From: Paludibacteraceae bacterium
GTDB taxonomy: Bacteria > Bacteroidota > Bacteroidia > Bacteroidales > Paludibacteraceae
NCBI GenBank assembly: GCA_017464475.1
Contig: JAFTZQ010000011.1
Coordinates: 1 to 34,270, forward strand
Reading direction: 5' to 3'
DNA length: 34,270 nt
Part shown: positions 15,506 through 23,689 of the stretch, in pieces
Numbering within the stretch: the first letter of the stretch is position 1
Layout: each line of letters opens with the position of its first letter
Made by a program: the position numbers and the translations under genes
Notes under the pieces: generated by a model
The model's input: only the letters and a program-made list of their open reading frames with translations
What the model was told of the DNA's origin: nothing
The model's database searches: none

Positions 15506-15578
15506 CAGCCGATTTGTGTAAATAGCATAATGGCATTGCGAAAACACTATTATTGAAAATAATAAATTAACAAATAAA

Positions 15579-16262
15579 ATGGCAAAAAAGAAAGAAGAGT
15601 TCGTGAAACAAGACGAACAATTAGAAGAAGTAAATGAAGCGCTGACAGGCGCAGGTAAATGGATCGAGGATCATGCAAACCTCCTTACTTGGATCGTTTG
15701 CAGCATCGCAGTTGTTGTAATGGGTGCAATCGCTATTAACAACTACGTGATCAAACCGCACGCACAGGAAGCAAGCAACGAGAATGCAAAAGCTGCTGCT
15801 TACTTCATGGCAGGCGATTTCGACAAAGCGCTGAACGGCGACGACGCTGAGTGTATCGGTTTTGCGGCTATCGCAGACGAGTACAAACACTATCAGCAGG
15901 GCGAACTGGCAGCTCTCTATGCAGGTATCTGCTATTTCGAGAAAGGCGAGTACGAAGAGGCAGCCAAGTATCTGAAGCGTTTTGACGCAGACGATGTGAA
16001 CATCGATCCGGCTGCTCATCAGTTGCTCGGTGACGCCTATGTAGAGCTGCAGGAGTACGGCAAAGCCGCTAAAGCATTTGAGGCTGCTGCTGCATCAGGA
16101 AACGAGCTGATCGCTCCGATGAGCCTGAAGAAAGCAGGTCTCGTTTACATGCACGAGGGTCAGAAAGCAAAAGCTCTCAAGGCTTTCAAAGCAATCAAAG
16201 AAAACTATCCTTCTTCCGCAGAAGCACAGGACATCGACAAGTACATCGCTGTTGCTGAATAA
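15579..16262 (+). CDS. Membrane-anchored tetratricopeptide repeat protein
   Basis: A 227-residue protein with a charged cytoplasmic N-terminus, one transmembrane helix (about residues 35-56), and a periplasmic domain of TPR helices (about 100-220; AALYAGICYFEKGEYEEAAKYL, AHQLLGDAYVELQEYGKAAKAFE and KKAGLVYMHEGQKAKALKAF). The architecture resembles YfgM-type scaffolds, but identity is not claimed. The gene just before ribH in Bacteroidota often encodes such a protein, so the pairing looks ancestral rather than functional. The codon use (GCA/GCT-rich) suggests high expression. Confidence 0.88.
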   Translation: MAKKKEEFVKQDEQLEEVNEALTGAGKWIEDHANLLTWIVCSIAVVVMGAIAINNYVIKPHAQEASNENAKAAAYFMAGDFDKALNGDDAECIGFAAIADEYKHYQQGELAALYAGICYFEKGEYEEAAKYLKRFDADDVNIDPAAHQLLGDAYVELQEYGKAAKAFEAAAASGNELIAPMSLKKAGLVYMHEGQKAKALKAFKAIKENYPSSAEAQDIDKYIAVAE

Positions 16263-16280
16263 ATCTAAATCGTACATTGT

Positions 16281-16757
16281 ATGACTACGGATTTATCGAA
16301 ATATGATGCTTCCCAACTGCCTAGCGCTGATGTTCTCGGACGTCAGCGCTATGCGATTGTAGTGGCGGACTGGAACAGCGAAATCACGTACGCGATGGCG
16401 CAAGGCGCAATCGATACGCTTGTCAAACACGGCGTGCCGGCGGATAATATAGATATTATCCATGTGCCGGGAGCGGTGGAGTTGACGTACGGAGCTGCGC
16501 GTATCACCAAAGAGGAACGCGTGAACGCCGTGATTGTCATTGGCTGTGTGATCCAAGGCGACACACCGCATTTTGACTACGTGTGTCAGTCTGTGACGCA
16601 AGGCGTTGCGATGCTGAATGCGCAGGGCAAAGTGCCTGTGATTTTCTCGGTTTTGACGACCCTGAACAAACAGCAGGCGTTGGATCGTTGCGGCGGCAAA
16701 CTGGGAAACAAAGGTATCGAAGGAGCCTATACAGCGATTCGCATGGCGAACCTGTGA
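16281..16757 (+). CDS. ribH: 6,7-dimethyl-8-ribityllumazine synthase
   Basis: A 158-residue lumazine synthase, the penultimate enzyme of riboflavin synthesis, which condenses 5-amino-6-ribitylaminouracil with 3,4-dihydroxy-2-butanone 4-phosphate. Diagnostic segments are VVADWNSEITYAM, VPGAVELTYGA and GCVIQGDTPHFDYV, the last with the His that acts as general base in the family. The length is typical of the icosahedral or pentameric forms. No other riboflavin genes are adjacent, and no FMN riboswitch is visible in the leader. A 7-bp repeat tract follows before lysC. Confidence 0.95.
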   Translation: MTTDLSKYDASQLPSADVLGRQRYAIVVADWNSEITYAMAQGAIDTLVKHGVPADNIDIIHVPGAVELTYGAARITKEERVNAVIVIGCVIQGDTPHFDYVCQSVTQGVAMLNAQGKVPVIFSVLTTLNKQQALDRCGGKLGNKGIEGAYTAIRMANL

Positions 16758-16783
16758 AAGGTGAAAGGTGAAAGGGGAAAGGG
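16758..16783. repeat. 7-bp tandem repeat (GTGAAAG/GGGAAAG)
   Basis: Four purine-rich heptamers fill the gap between the ribH stop and the lysC ATG at 16787. They place GGGGAGA just before the start, which may double as a ribosome binding site. Confidence 0.85.
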
Positions 16784-16786
16784 GAG

Positions 16787-18046
16787 ATGGCTAAAGTCTA
16801 TAAATTCGGCGGAGCATCGGTGAAAGATGCAGACGGAGTTCGGAACGTAGAGCGGATCGTGCGACTCGCTCTGCAGGACTCGTCGGACGGTCTGATGGTC
16901 GTCGTTTCGGCGATGGGAAAGACTACAAACGCGTTAGAGCGCGTGGTGGCTTTTCTCGATGCAGGCAAAGAAGAAGAGGCTTTGGCGCAATGGGTGGATA
17001 TCATTGATTTCCACGTAGCGATCATGAAATCGCTGGGTCTGCAACCGGGTTCCGACATTCGGCTACAGGGCGAGATTCCATACGACCCCAACTGTTCGTA
17101 CGACGAGAACTACGACCAGATCGTTTCCTTGGGTGAGATCATGTCCACCCAGATTGTAGCGGTTTATCTGCTCAAACAAGGTCTGTCCGTCGAATGGTGG
17201 AACATGCCGAAACTGCTTCGTACGGACGACACATGGCGCGAGGCGAAGGTAGATAACACCGCAAGCAGCGCAGTTATTCGCGCAGGGTGGGATCGACCCA
17301 GACGACCACAAGTGGTCGTAGCGCAAGGATTCATCGGCGGAACAGCAGACGGACGGCGTACCACACTCGGACGCGAAGGATCGGACTACACCGCTGCGTT
17401 GCTTGGCAATTATCTGGATGCCGAATCGGTTACAATCTGGAAAGATGTTCCGGGAATCCTCAATGCCGATCCGCGTATCGAGCCGGAGACTGTTTTGATT
17501 CCTTCTTTGCGATACATGGACGCGGTAGAGTTGGCGAACTCCGGTGCGCAAGTGATGCACCCGAAGACCATCCGACCGTTGGAAAACAAACATATCCCGC
17601 TGCTGGTAAAGCCTTTTGACGATCCCACGGCGGAAGGTTCGCGCATAGCGGACGACGGAGTGGGACCGATCGGTGTGCCGGTTTATATCTGGCGCAAGAA
17701 CCAGATCCTGATTACCATGAGAGCAAAGGATTTTGCTTTTGTGCTGGAGGAGAGCCTGAGCGAGATATTCGATATAATTCATCGTCATCGTCTCAAAGTC
17801 TCGCTCATCCAGTCGTCGGCAGTCACGATTTCTGTATGCGTGGACAATACGCGTTTTGTGGCAGATGCCATCAAAGAACTGCAAACACATTTTAACGTAA
17901 CCTATAATGAAAACCTCTCGTTGCTGACCATCCGCGGCACAACGCCAGAGATATTAGCTCACGCGCAAGCCGGCAAACAGATTATGCTGAGCCAAACGAC
18001 GCGTCGCACCGCGAGATTAGTAGTTGTTGAAAACCATGGAAAATAA
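16787..18046 (+). CDS. lysC: Aspartate kinase (monofunctional)
   Basis: A 419-residue aspartokinase that phosphorylates aspartate as the first step toward lysine, threonine and methionine. It has the N-terminal KFGGASV motif (6-12), the kinase-core GREGSDYTAALLG (about 191-203), and MDAVELANSGAQVMHPKTI. The C-terminal ACT region (from about 305) would carry feedback control by lysine or threonine. There is no fused homoserine dehydrogenase. It overlaps the YitT gene by 11 bp, so the two are translated together. Confidence 0.95.
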   Translation: MAKVYKFGGASVKDADGVRNVERIVRLALQDSSDGLMVVVSAMGKTTNALERVVAFLDAGKEEEALAQWVDIIDFHVAIMKSLGLQPGSDIRLQGEIPYDPNCSYDENYDQIVSLGEIMSTQIVAVYLLKQGLSVEWWNMPKLLRTDDTWREAKVDNTASSAVIRAGWDRPRRPQVVVAQGFIGGTADGRRTTLGREGSDYTAALLGNYLDAESVTIWKDVPGILNADPRIEPETVLIPSLRYMDAVELANSGAQVMHPKTIRPLENKHIPLLVKPFDDPTAEGSRIADDGVGPIGVPVYIWRKNQILITMRAKDFAFVLEESLSEIFDIIHRHRLKVSLIQSSAVTISVCVDNTRFVADAIKELQTHFNVTYNENLSLLTIRGTTPEILAHAQAGKQIMLSQTTRRTARLVVVENHGK

Positions 18047-19154
18047 CACAAATTACCTGAGAGCCTATTTTACGCTGGATTATTGGCGTGAGTTGTTGAC
18101 CGATTTTTTGCACGCAATGGGCACTCTTAAATTCTGGCGCGAATTGCTGATTATGACCGCCGGAATGAGCGTCGGAGCTGCCGCAGTGTATTATTTTTTG
18201 ATGCCGAGTCATCTGATTGTGGGATCGATTTCCGGTCTGTCCATCGTGCTGAATACAATGATGAACGGCGATGCGGACACCTTCTCCTATTGGGTAATGG
18301 GAATCAATGCGTTTCTGCTGTTGCTGGCATTCCTGCTGATCGGCAATGAGTTCGGCGCGAAAACGGTCTATACGGCGATGATCTTAGGTCCGCTGACCCA
18401 AGCGTGGGACCGTATCTATCCGAATTATAATTTTACCCACCAAGCGATTGATGCGCCGGAGATCCTGTCACAACTGCAAGCCGGACAGACCGTTCTGGAC
18501 GCGCACGGCAATCCCTATATATTAAGTCGCGCGGGCGAGGTAATGGAACGAGTGAAAGATAGTGTGATGAGCGGCGGTCTCGGAATGGGCGATGTGTGGT
18601 TTGACCTCATCTGTTTCGTACTTCTGCTTTCGATCTGCCAGGCACTCTTGTTCCGCATCAATGCCTCTACCGGAGGTTTGGATATATTGGGCAAAATCGT
18701 GAATAAATACCTCCATTTCGACATAGGTACTTCGGTAGCAATCGGAGGTGTGATTATATGCTGTACTTCGTTCTTTATCAATGACTTCCGTATGGTAGTG
18801 ATTGGTATTCTCGGAACATGGATTAACGGTCTTGCGATCGATTATTTCACCGCATCGCTCAATAAGCGCAAACGAGTTTGTATCGTTTCCAATGAGCCGG
18901 AGCGAATCCGTGAGTATATTGTAAAAGACTTGGTTCGCGGTTGTTCGCTTTACAAAGTGGAAGGCGGCTACAGCGGCGAGGAACATATTGAGATTCAGTC
19001 GCTTCTGACCCAAGAAGAGTTCTCGGATGTGATGGCGTTTATCCGAAATAACAAGATCAAGGCCTTTATCACAGCCGGCAACTGCTCGGAGGTGTATGGA
19101 CTCTGGATCCGGCATAAGAAAATAAACGGCAAAGTGCAAGCCGTTACCGAATAG
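18036..19154 (+). CDS. YitT family membrane protein (DUF161 plus DUF2179)
   Basis: A 372-residue multi-pass membrane protein. After an N-terminal amphipathic stretch, membrane segments lie at about 37-60, 85-105, 190-210 and 225-265. Motifs of the YitT family include PSHLIVGSISGLSIVLN and NASTGGLDILGKIVNKY. The C-terminal soluble DUF2179 domain (about 280-365, with RKRVCIVSNEPERIREYI) resembles a PII-like or ACT-like sensory fold. The transported substrate is not established for the family. I chose the ATG at 18036; a TTG at 18024 would extend it by four residues. There is a long loop between segments at about 130-185. Confidence 0.88.
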   Translation: MENNTNYLRAYFTLDYWRELLTDFLHAMGTLKFWRELLIMTAGMSVGAAAVYYFLMPSHLIVGSISGLSIVLNTMMNGDADTFSYWVMGINAFLLLLAFLLIGNEFGAKTVYTAMILGPLTQAWDRIYPNYNFTHQAIDAPEILSQLQAGQTVLDAHGNPYILSRAGEVMERVKDSVMSGGLGMGDVWFDLICFVLLLSICQALLFRINASTGGLDILGKIVNKYLHFDIGTSVAIGGVIICCTSFFINDFRMVVIGILGTWINGLAIDYFTASLNKRKRVCIVSNEPERIREYIVKDLVRGCSLYKVEGGYSGEEHIEIQSLLTQEEFSDVMAFIRNNKIKAFITAGNCSEVYGLWIRHKKINGKVQAVTE

Positions 19155-19180
19155 CAAATTACATATAAAATACTAATATA

Positions 19181-20080
19181 ATGAAACCAACATTGTTTAT
19201 TTTGGCTGCCGGAATGGGTAGCCGTTACGGAGGCCTCAAGCAGATGGACGGCCTGGGACCGAATGGGGAAGCAATCCTTGACTACAGCGTGTATGACGCG
19301 CTGCGCGCAGGATTCGGGAAAATTGTGTTTGTGATCCGTAAGGATTTTGAGGAGGATTTCCGTCGTGTGGTATTGAGTAAGTATGAAGGCAAAGTGCAGT
19401 GCGAGCTGTGCTTCCAGTCGGTGGACAAAGTGCCGGAGGGAGCTACGTACAATCCGGAGCGTACCAAACCTTGGGGAACGAATCACGCCGTTCTGATGGG
19501 GCGCGACCTGATCCACGAACCGTTTGCAGTCATCAACGCAGACGATTTCTACGGCAAGGAATCGTACCAAGTGCTGGCTGATTTCCTGCGTTCCGTAGAG
19601 GGCAAGAAAGGTCAGTATTGCATGGTCGGTTACCGCGTTTGCAACACGCTGAGCGAGAATGGATCGGTTAGCCGCGGTGTTTGTACAACCGATGCAGAGG
19701 GACATCTGACAGACGTGGTAGAGCGCACCCAGATCGAGGACAAGAACGGTACGATCGTCTTCACCGTGGATGGCGTGGACACTCCGCTCGACCCGCATAC
19801 TCCGGTTTCAATGAACATGTGGGGCTTTACTCCGGAGTATTTCCAATACAGCGAAGAGGCTTTCCGCGCTTTCCTCGCTGAGCACGGACAGGAACTGAAA
19901 TCGGAATTCTATATCCCGACGCTCGTCAACCAACTGATCGGCGAAGGCAAAGCTACCTGCAAAGTGCTGGATACGCCGTCCAAATGGTTCGGCGTGACCT
20001 ATTCTGAGGATCGTCCGCAAGTGGTAATGAAAATCAATCAATTAATCGCAAAAGGAGAATATCCTGCTAAACTCTTCTGA
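19181..20080 (+). CDS. Sugar-phosphate nucleotidyltransferase family protein
   Basis: A 299-residue nucleotidyltransferase of the glucose-1-phosphate/mannose-1-phosphate transferase superfamily. The N-terminal nucleotide-binding loop is LAAGMGSRYGGLKQ (8-21, G-x-G-x-R), and the metal-binding segment is VINADDFYG (about 109-117). The domain order and length fit single-domain members without a left-handed beta-helix. It probably makes an NDP-sugar. It sits two bases before galE and upstream of manA, a small nucleotide-sugar supply group. The exact sugar and nucleotide are not readable from sequence. Confidence 0.88.
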   Translation: MKPTLFILAAGMGSRYGGLKQMDGLGPNGEAILDYSVYDALRAGFGKIVFVIRKDFEEDFRRVVLSKYEGKVQCELCFQSVDKVPEGATYNPERTKPWGTNHAVLMGRDLIHEPFAVINADDFYGKESYQVLADFLRSVEGKKGQYCMVGYRVCNTLSENGSVSRGVCTTDAEGHLTDVVERTQIEDKNGTIVFTVDGVDTPLDPHTPVSMNMWGFTPEYFQYSEEAFRAFLAEHGQELKSEFYIPTLVNQLIGEGKATCKVLDTPSKWFGVTYSEDRPQVVMKINQLIAKGEYPAKLF

Positions 20081-20082
20081 TC

Positions 20083-21114
20083 ATGGCACGAATACTTGTA
20101 ACCGGTGGAACCGGATATATCGGCTCGCATACAACGGTGGAGTTGATGCAGCAGGGCTACGACGTGACCATCGTAGATAATTTAAGCAATTCCTCGATTG
20201 ATGTATTGGATGGTATTGCAGCGATTGTAGGCAAGAAACCGGATTTCGCCAATATCGACTGCGGCAATTTTATCGATCTGGACGCGGTCTTCAAGGACTA
20301 TCCAGACATCGTCGGAGTGATCCATTTCGCAGCCAGCAAAGCTGTTGGTGAGTCGGTGGAGAAACCGTTGCTCTATTATCGCAATAACTTAGGAAGCTTG
20401 GTTACGCTGCTGGAGGTAATGAAACTCCACCGCGTGCAAAACCTCGTTTTCTCTTCTTCCTGCACCGTTTATGGCCAGCCGGACGCTGCGCATCTGCCTG
20501 TAGATGAGACCGCTCCGATCCAGAAAGCGCTTTCGCCATACGGCAATACCAAACAGATCAACGAAGAGATCATCTGCGACGAAGCACATGCGGATAAAGA
20601 CCTGCACGCAACGATCCTGCGCTATTTCAATCCGATCGGAGCGCACCCGTCTGCATGTATCGGCGAGTTGCCGAACGGTGTGCCTCAGAACTTGCTGCCG
20701 TTCATTACGCAGACCGCTGCAGGACTGCGTCCGGAGCTGAAAGTATTTGGCAATGACTACAACACGCCGGACGGATCCTGTATCCGCGATTACATCTACG
20801 TAGTAGATCTCGCGAAGGCGCACGTAAAGGCGATTGACAGAATGTTGAATGCCAAAGACCGCGATCAAGTGGAGGTCTTCAACCTCGGAACAGGAACCGG
20901 TCTGAGTGTGCTGACGCTGATCAATGAGTTTGAGGCTGCTACAGGCGTTAAGATTCCTTATACGATCGTTGGTCGCCGCGAAGGAGATATCGAGCAAGTG
21001 TGGGCTGCGCCGAGAAAAGCGAACGAAGTGTTGGGCTGGAAAGCTGAAACGCCTATTCGCGACGTACTCGCCTCCGCTTGGAAATGGGAGAAGCACATCC
21101 GAAATATCAAATAA
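20083..21114 (+). CDS. galE: UDP-glucose 4-epimerase
   Basis: A 343-residue extended short-chain dehydrogenase that interconverts UDP-glucose and UDP-galactose. It has the NAD-binding GGTGYIGSHT (8-17), the active-site SSSCTVYG (124-131), and catalytic Tyr153 and Lys157 in SPYGNTK. The later FNPIGAHPS and IRDYIYVVDLAKAH segments are characteristic of GalE. The length is normal. It follows the nucleotidyltransferase by two bases and precedes manA after a 37-base tract of CGTAAAT-type repeats. Confidence 0.95.
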   Translation: MARILVTGGTGYIGSHTTVELMQQGYDVTIVDNLSNSSIDVLDGIAAIVGKKPDFANIDCGNFIDLDAVFKDYPDIVGVIHFAASKAVGESVEKPLLYYRNNLGSLVTLLEVMKLHRVQNLVFSSSCTVYGQPDAAHLPVDETAPIQKALSPYGNTKQINEEIICDEAHADKDLHATILRYFNPIGAHPSACIGELPNGVPQNLLPFITQTAAGLRPELKVFGNDYNTPDGSCIRDYIYVVDLAKAHVKAIDRMLNAKDRDQVEVFNLGTGTGLSVLTLINEFEAATGVKIPYTIVGRREGDIEQVWAAPRKANEVLGWKAETPIRDVLASAWKWEKHIRNIK

Positions 21115-21151
21115 ATCGTACTTCGTAAATCGTCAAATCGTAAATCATTTA
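21115..21151. repeat. CGTAAAT-type degenerate repeat between galE and manA
   Basis: Four degenerate units (ATCGTACTTCGTAAATCG, TCAAATCGTAAATC) make up the whole galE-manA gap. Confidence 0.75.
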
Positions 21152-22171
21152 ATGCTGTATCCTTTTAAATTCACCCCGCAATTCTTCCACAAACTATGGG
21201 GAGGTCATACAATCGAGAAATGGTATGACGACGTGCCCGCCGACTATGAGAATGTCGGTGAGGCATGGGTCATATCGGATGTAGAGCGCTTTCCGACCGT
21301 TGTGGCTAACGGACCTCATACCGGCGATTCGCTGCAGGATCTGCTGGAGGTCTATATGGATGAATTGGTCGGGGGAAAGGTATATGAGGTCTTCGGAAAT
21401 CATTTCCCGCTGCTGCTGAAATTCATTGATGCGGTGGATGATCTCTCGATTCAGGTTCATCCGAATGATGAGTATGCGCTGGAGCATGAGAAGTCGCTGG
21501 GCAAAACGGAGATGTGGTATGTGATGCCGGCTCCCGGAAAATCGGCAGTTTATCTGGGTTGGAACAAGACCATGAATGCTTCGCTGATCCATGCAGCGAT
21601 AGCGGATGGTACGCTGGCGAATCACCTGAAGCACTATGATGTGCGCGAGGGCGACGTTGCGTATATTCCCACAGGAACAGTACATGCCATGTGCCGCGAT
21701 ACCATTGTGGCGGAGATCCAAGAGAATTCGGATATCACGTATCGTCTGTACGATTATAACCGGGTGGGGAATGATGGACGCATGAGACCGCTCAAACTGA
21801 ATAAAGCGATGGAAGTGATGTCCTTTGAACCGATGAAGGAAGCCGCTGTGACGCATCCGGAACCGGTTGAGAACGGAGCGGTGAACCTGAAGAAATCGCC
21901 GTATTTCACGACCAATATCCTTTCGCTCTCAACGCCCGTTCAGCGCGATTACATGCCGCTGGATTCGTTTGTCGCCTATATGTGCGTGGAGGGTGAGTGC
22001 AAAGTTACAGCCTTGGATGGCGAAGTGCCGCAGTCAGATCTGTTCACCAATAATGAGAACACCGTCTCTATGCGTGTCGGCGAAGCGGTTTTGATTCCGG
22101 CGTCGCTCAACGACATCGTAATCCACCCGCAGGGACATTGCAAACTGCTGGAGATCTATGTGGATCTCTAG
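21152..22171 (+). CDS. manA: Mannose-6-phosphate isomerase, class I
   Basis: A 339-residue type I phosphomannose isomerase (fructose-6-phosphate to mannose-6-phosphate, zinc-dependent), which feeds GDP-mannose and fucose synthesis. Zinc-ligand motifs are QVHPND (101-106) and Glu120 in KTEMW, with a further His in IPTGTVHAM. The first cupin opens with FKFTPQFFHKLWGG. I chose the ATG at 21152, since a longer in-frame extension would run into galE. The end is followed by CTAG repeats and a strong bidirectional terminator. Confidence 0.93.
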   Translation: MLYPFKFTPQFFHKLWGGHTIEKWYDDVPADYENVGEAWVISDVERFPTVVANGPHTGDSLQDLLEVYMDELVGGKVYEVFGNHFPLLLKFIDAVDDLSIQVHPNDEYALEHEKSLGKTEMWYVMPAPGKSAVYLGWNKTMNASLIHAAIADGTLANHLKHYDVREGDVAYIPTGTVHAMCRDTIVAEIQENSDITYRLYDYNRVGNDGRMRPLKLNKAMEVMSFEPMKEAAVTHPEPVENGAVNLKKSPYFTTNILSLSTPVQRDYMPLDSFVAYMCVEGECKVTALDGEVPQSDLFTNNENTVSMRVGEAVLIPASLNDIVIHPQGHCKLLEIYVDL

Positions 22172-22204
22172 TATCCTAGGGTCCTAGAATCCTAGTATCC
22201 TAGT
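22172..22204. repeat. CTAG-containing 9-bp repeat after manA
   Basis: Four units of the form TCCTAGNAN stand between the manA stop and the terminator. This is the third CTAG-based array in the window. Confidence 0.85.
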
Positions 22205-22239
22205 AATAAAAAAAAGAGGCGCATGCCTCTTTTTTTATT
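22205..22239. terminator. Bidirectional intrinsic terminator (manA / rsmD)
   Basis: A near-perfect palindrome has stem AGAGGC-GCAT-GCCTCT flanked by an A run and a T run. It serves the plus-strand manA cluster and the minus-strand rsmD gene, whose stop codon (22237-22235) lies in it. Confidence 0.9.
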
Positions 22240-22798
22240 GGAAGAAACTGAAATGTACGCTGCCGTACGTGCGCGTTTCTACATGTCGCGGGTGCGTAGT
22301 GAAATCGGTGTCCTTGCCATGCTCGATTACTAACCATCCGTCGGGTTTGAGAATCGAATCTGTCTCCTCCCTTGAGGGGAGGTCGGGTGGGGTTCTTAAT
22401 ATCACGTCCGGCAGAGTGGGGAGCTGCTCCAGCGCATAAGGCGGATCGGCGAAGATCAGATCGTATTTCGCACGGCACGAAGAGAGGAATTTGAATACAT
22501 CGCCGCGAATCAGACTGAGATTGCGGATCCCGAGTTGCTTGCAGCAGGCGATGATCCAATTCTGCTGCACATGCGCCAACTCCACGGCGGTCACTTCGCG
22601 CGCTCCGCGGCTGACGCACTCCAAGCCGATACCTCCTGTTCCGGCAAAGAGATCCAGCATATCAATCCCCTCAAAATCCATTCGGTTATTGAGCAGGTTG
22701 AACAGGCTCTCCTTGGCGAAATCGGTTGTTGGTCTCGCGGTGATATTTTTAGGGGGCGACAATCGCCGCCCCCCGTATTTTCCAGAGATGATTCTCAT
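22235..22798 (-). CDS. rsmD: 16S rRNA (guanine(966)-N2)-methyltransferase
   Basis: A 187-residue RsmD. It begins MRIISGKYGGRRL and has the RPTTDFAKESLFNLL segment, SAM motif LDLFAGTGGIGLE (48-60), and the catalytic DPPY (118-121) typical of N2-guanine methylation. It acts on 16S rRNA during 30S assembly. Residues about 134-148 (LRTPPDLPSREETDS) are an unusual loop encoded by a C/T-rich element containing CCTCCCCTCAAGGGAGG, which looks like an inserted palindromic mini-repeat. The ATG overlaps the stop of the upstream gene (22798), so the two are translationally coupled. Confidence 0.93.
   Translation of the reverse strand: MRIISGKYGGRRLSPPKNITARPTTDFAKESLFNLLNNRMDFEGIDMLDLFAGTGGIGLECVSRGAREVTAVELAHVQQNWIIACCKQLGIRNLSLIRGDVFKFLSSCRAKYDLIFADPPYALEQLPTLPDVILRTPPDLPSREETDSILKPDGWLVIEHGKDTDFTTHPRHVETRTYGSVHFSFFQ
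22355..22399. repeat. Palindromic mini-repeat insertion inside rsmD
   Basis: The plus strand reads CTCCCTTGAGGGGAGG followed by TCGGGTGGGG, encoding an extra loop of about 15 residues between the DPPY motif and the final strands. Similar C/G-rich runs appear at about 9000-9012 and 33405-33433. Confidence 0.6.
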
Positions 22799-23556
22799 TA
22801 TTCCCAGTTACCTGCGTTGTTGTTCGGCGCATAGATATCGCCGACTTTCAGACCGGTGTAGTGCTCCAGCTTCTTCTCGCGGTCAATCAGGTTAACCAAT
22901 TCCTGTTTGTTCAAGTCGCCCAGATAGCTCTCGAACGGAGCGCGTGCCTCAAACAGCGGAACGCGGATGCCTTGGCTGGTCTTGTAATCGTTGTTCACCT
23001 CAATCTCGAAACGCAGACCATTGCTGTAAGGGATCTCCACGATCTGGTCAATCGTTTTCTCGTCATAAGCGCCTTTGTAGAGCGAGAGGATCATGTTCGA
23101 CTCGATGGTATCACGGCGGAAACCTGCCAAACCATTGCTGATGACGTCCTTGTCGTTCTCCCAGATATAAGCATACAACGCATCGTTGCTCTCAAACTGG
23201 TTCTTCTTCAGCGCTTTTTTCTTCGCCTCGTTCAGGATCTTAACTGCTTTTGTCTCGGTCAAACCTGCCTCTAACTGCTTGTCGGTCAGACTTCCTTCCT
23301 TCAGCACCTCTTTCTTCGGAGCGGTCTTCAGAAACATCAGCAGGGTGTCATAACTGGCTGTAAATGAACCCTTTTGGTGGTTGTACTCCACCTCCGCCGT
23401 ACGCAGATCAACCAGATGCTTGATCACGGCTACTTCGCGCTCGGCGCGCGTGTTCTCAAACTTAATAGGGGTTGTGACGCTCGTTACGCAGAAATAGCAC
23501 ATCACTACTGCTGCAACGCTCAGCGTACAAATCAGAATTAATCGTGTTGCTTTCAT
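22798..23556 (-). CDS. Conserved Bacteroidota envelope protein, function unknown
   Basis: A 252-residue protein with an N-terminal membrane anchor or signal (about residues 6-26, LILICTLSVAAVVMCYF), then a soluble region with a helical stretch (about 36-75, AEREVAVIKHLVDLRTAEVEY) and a beta-rich C-terminus. The DLRTAEVEYNHQKGSF segment resembles the mature N-terminal region of pseudopilin-like proteins but lacks the processing motif. The anchor position suggests a periplasmic domain. No catalytic motif is seen. It is the first gene of a two-gene transcript with rsmD (4-bp overlap) from the promoter at 23595-23625. Confidence 0.8.
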   Translation of the reverse strand: MKATRLILICTLSVAAVVMCYFCVTSVTTPIKFENTRAEREVAVIKHLVDLRTAEVEYNHQKGSFTASYDTLLMFLKTAPKKEVLKEGSLTDKQLEAGLTETKAVKILNEAKKKALKKNQFESNDALYAYIWENDKDVISNGLAGFRRDTIESNMILSLYKGAYDEKTIDQIVEIPYSNGLRFEIEVNNDYKTSQGIRVPLFEARAPFESYLGDLNKQELVNLIDREKKLEHYTGLKVGDIYAPNNNAGNWE

Positions 23557-23594
23557 TATAGCTTAAATTTAAATAGTTTGCACAAAAATCGCTG

Positions 23595-23625
23595 CAAAGG
23601 TACAAAAAAATTTGCATATGTGCAA
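23595..23625 (-). promoter_or_regulatory. Promoter for the envelope protein-rsmD pair
   Basis: Minus-strand TTG (23625-23623, extended TTGCACATAT) and TACCTTTG (23602-23595) have a 20-bp spacer. It is interlocked with the divergent promoter at 23612-23642, in the same arrangement as at 9403-9450. Confidence 0.85.
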
Positions 23626-23642
23626 GAAAAATCGTAAATTTG
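23612..23642 (+). promoter_or_regulatory. Promoter for the rel-recR cluster
   Basis: TTG at 23612-23614 (extended TTGCATATGT) and TAAATTTG at 23635-23642 have a 20-bp spacer. The leader to the ATG at 23690 is about 40 nt, with an in-frame TGA that fixes the start. Confidence 0.83.
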
Positions 23643-23689
23643 CAGCGTTTTTTGCGTATTACTCCCCTTATGGGACAAAATGAACGAAT

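Noticed and set aside
20924-21151. An N-terminal extension of manA into galE.
   Set aside because: The extension is a shadow of galE coding sequence; the ATG at 21152 gives the canonical enzyme start.
23557-23689. A missing Rel HD domain hidden upstream by a frameshift.
   Set aside because: Only two interlocked promoters and an in-frame stop lie upstream, and the neighbouring gene points away; no HD motif is visible in any frame.
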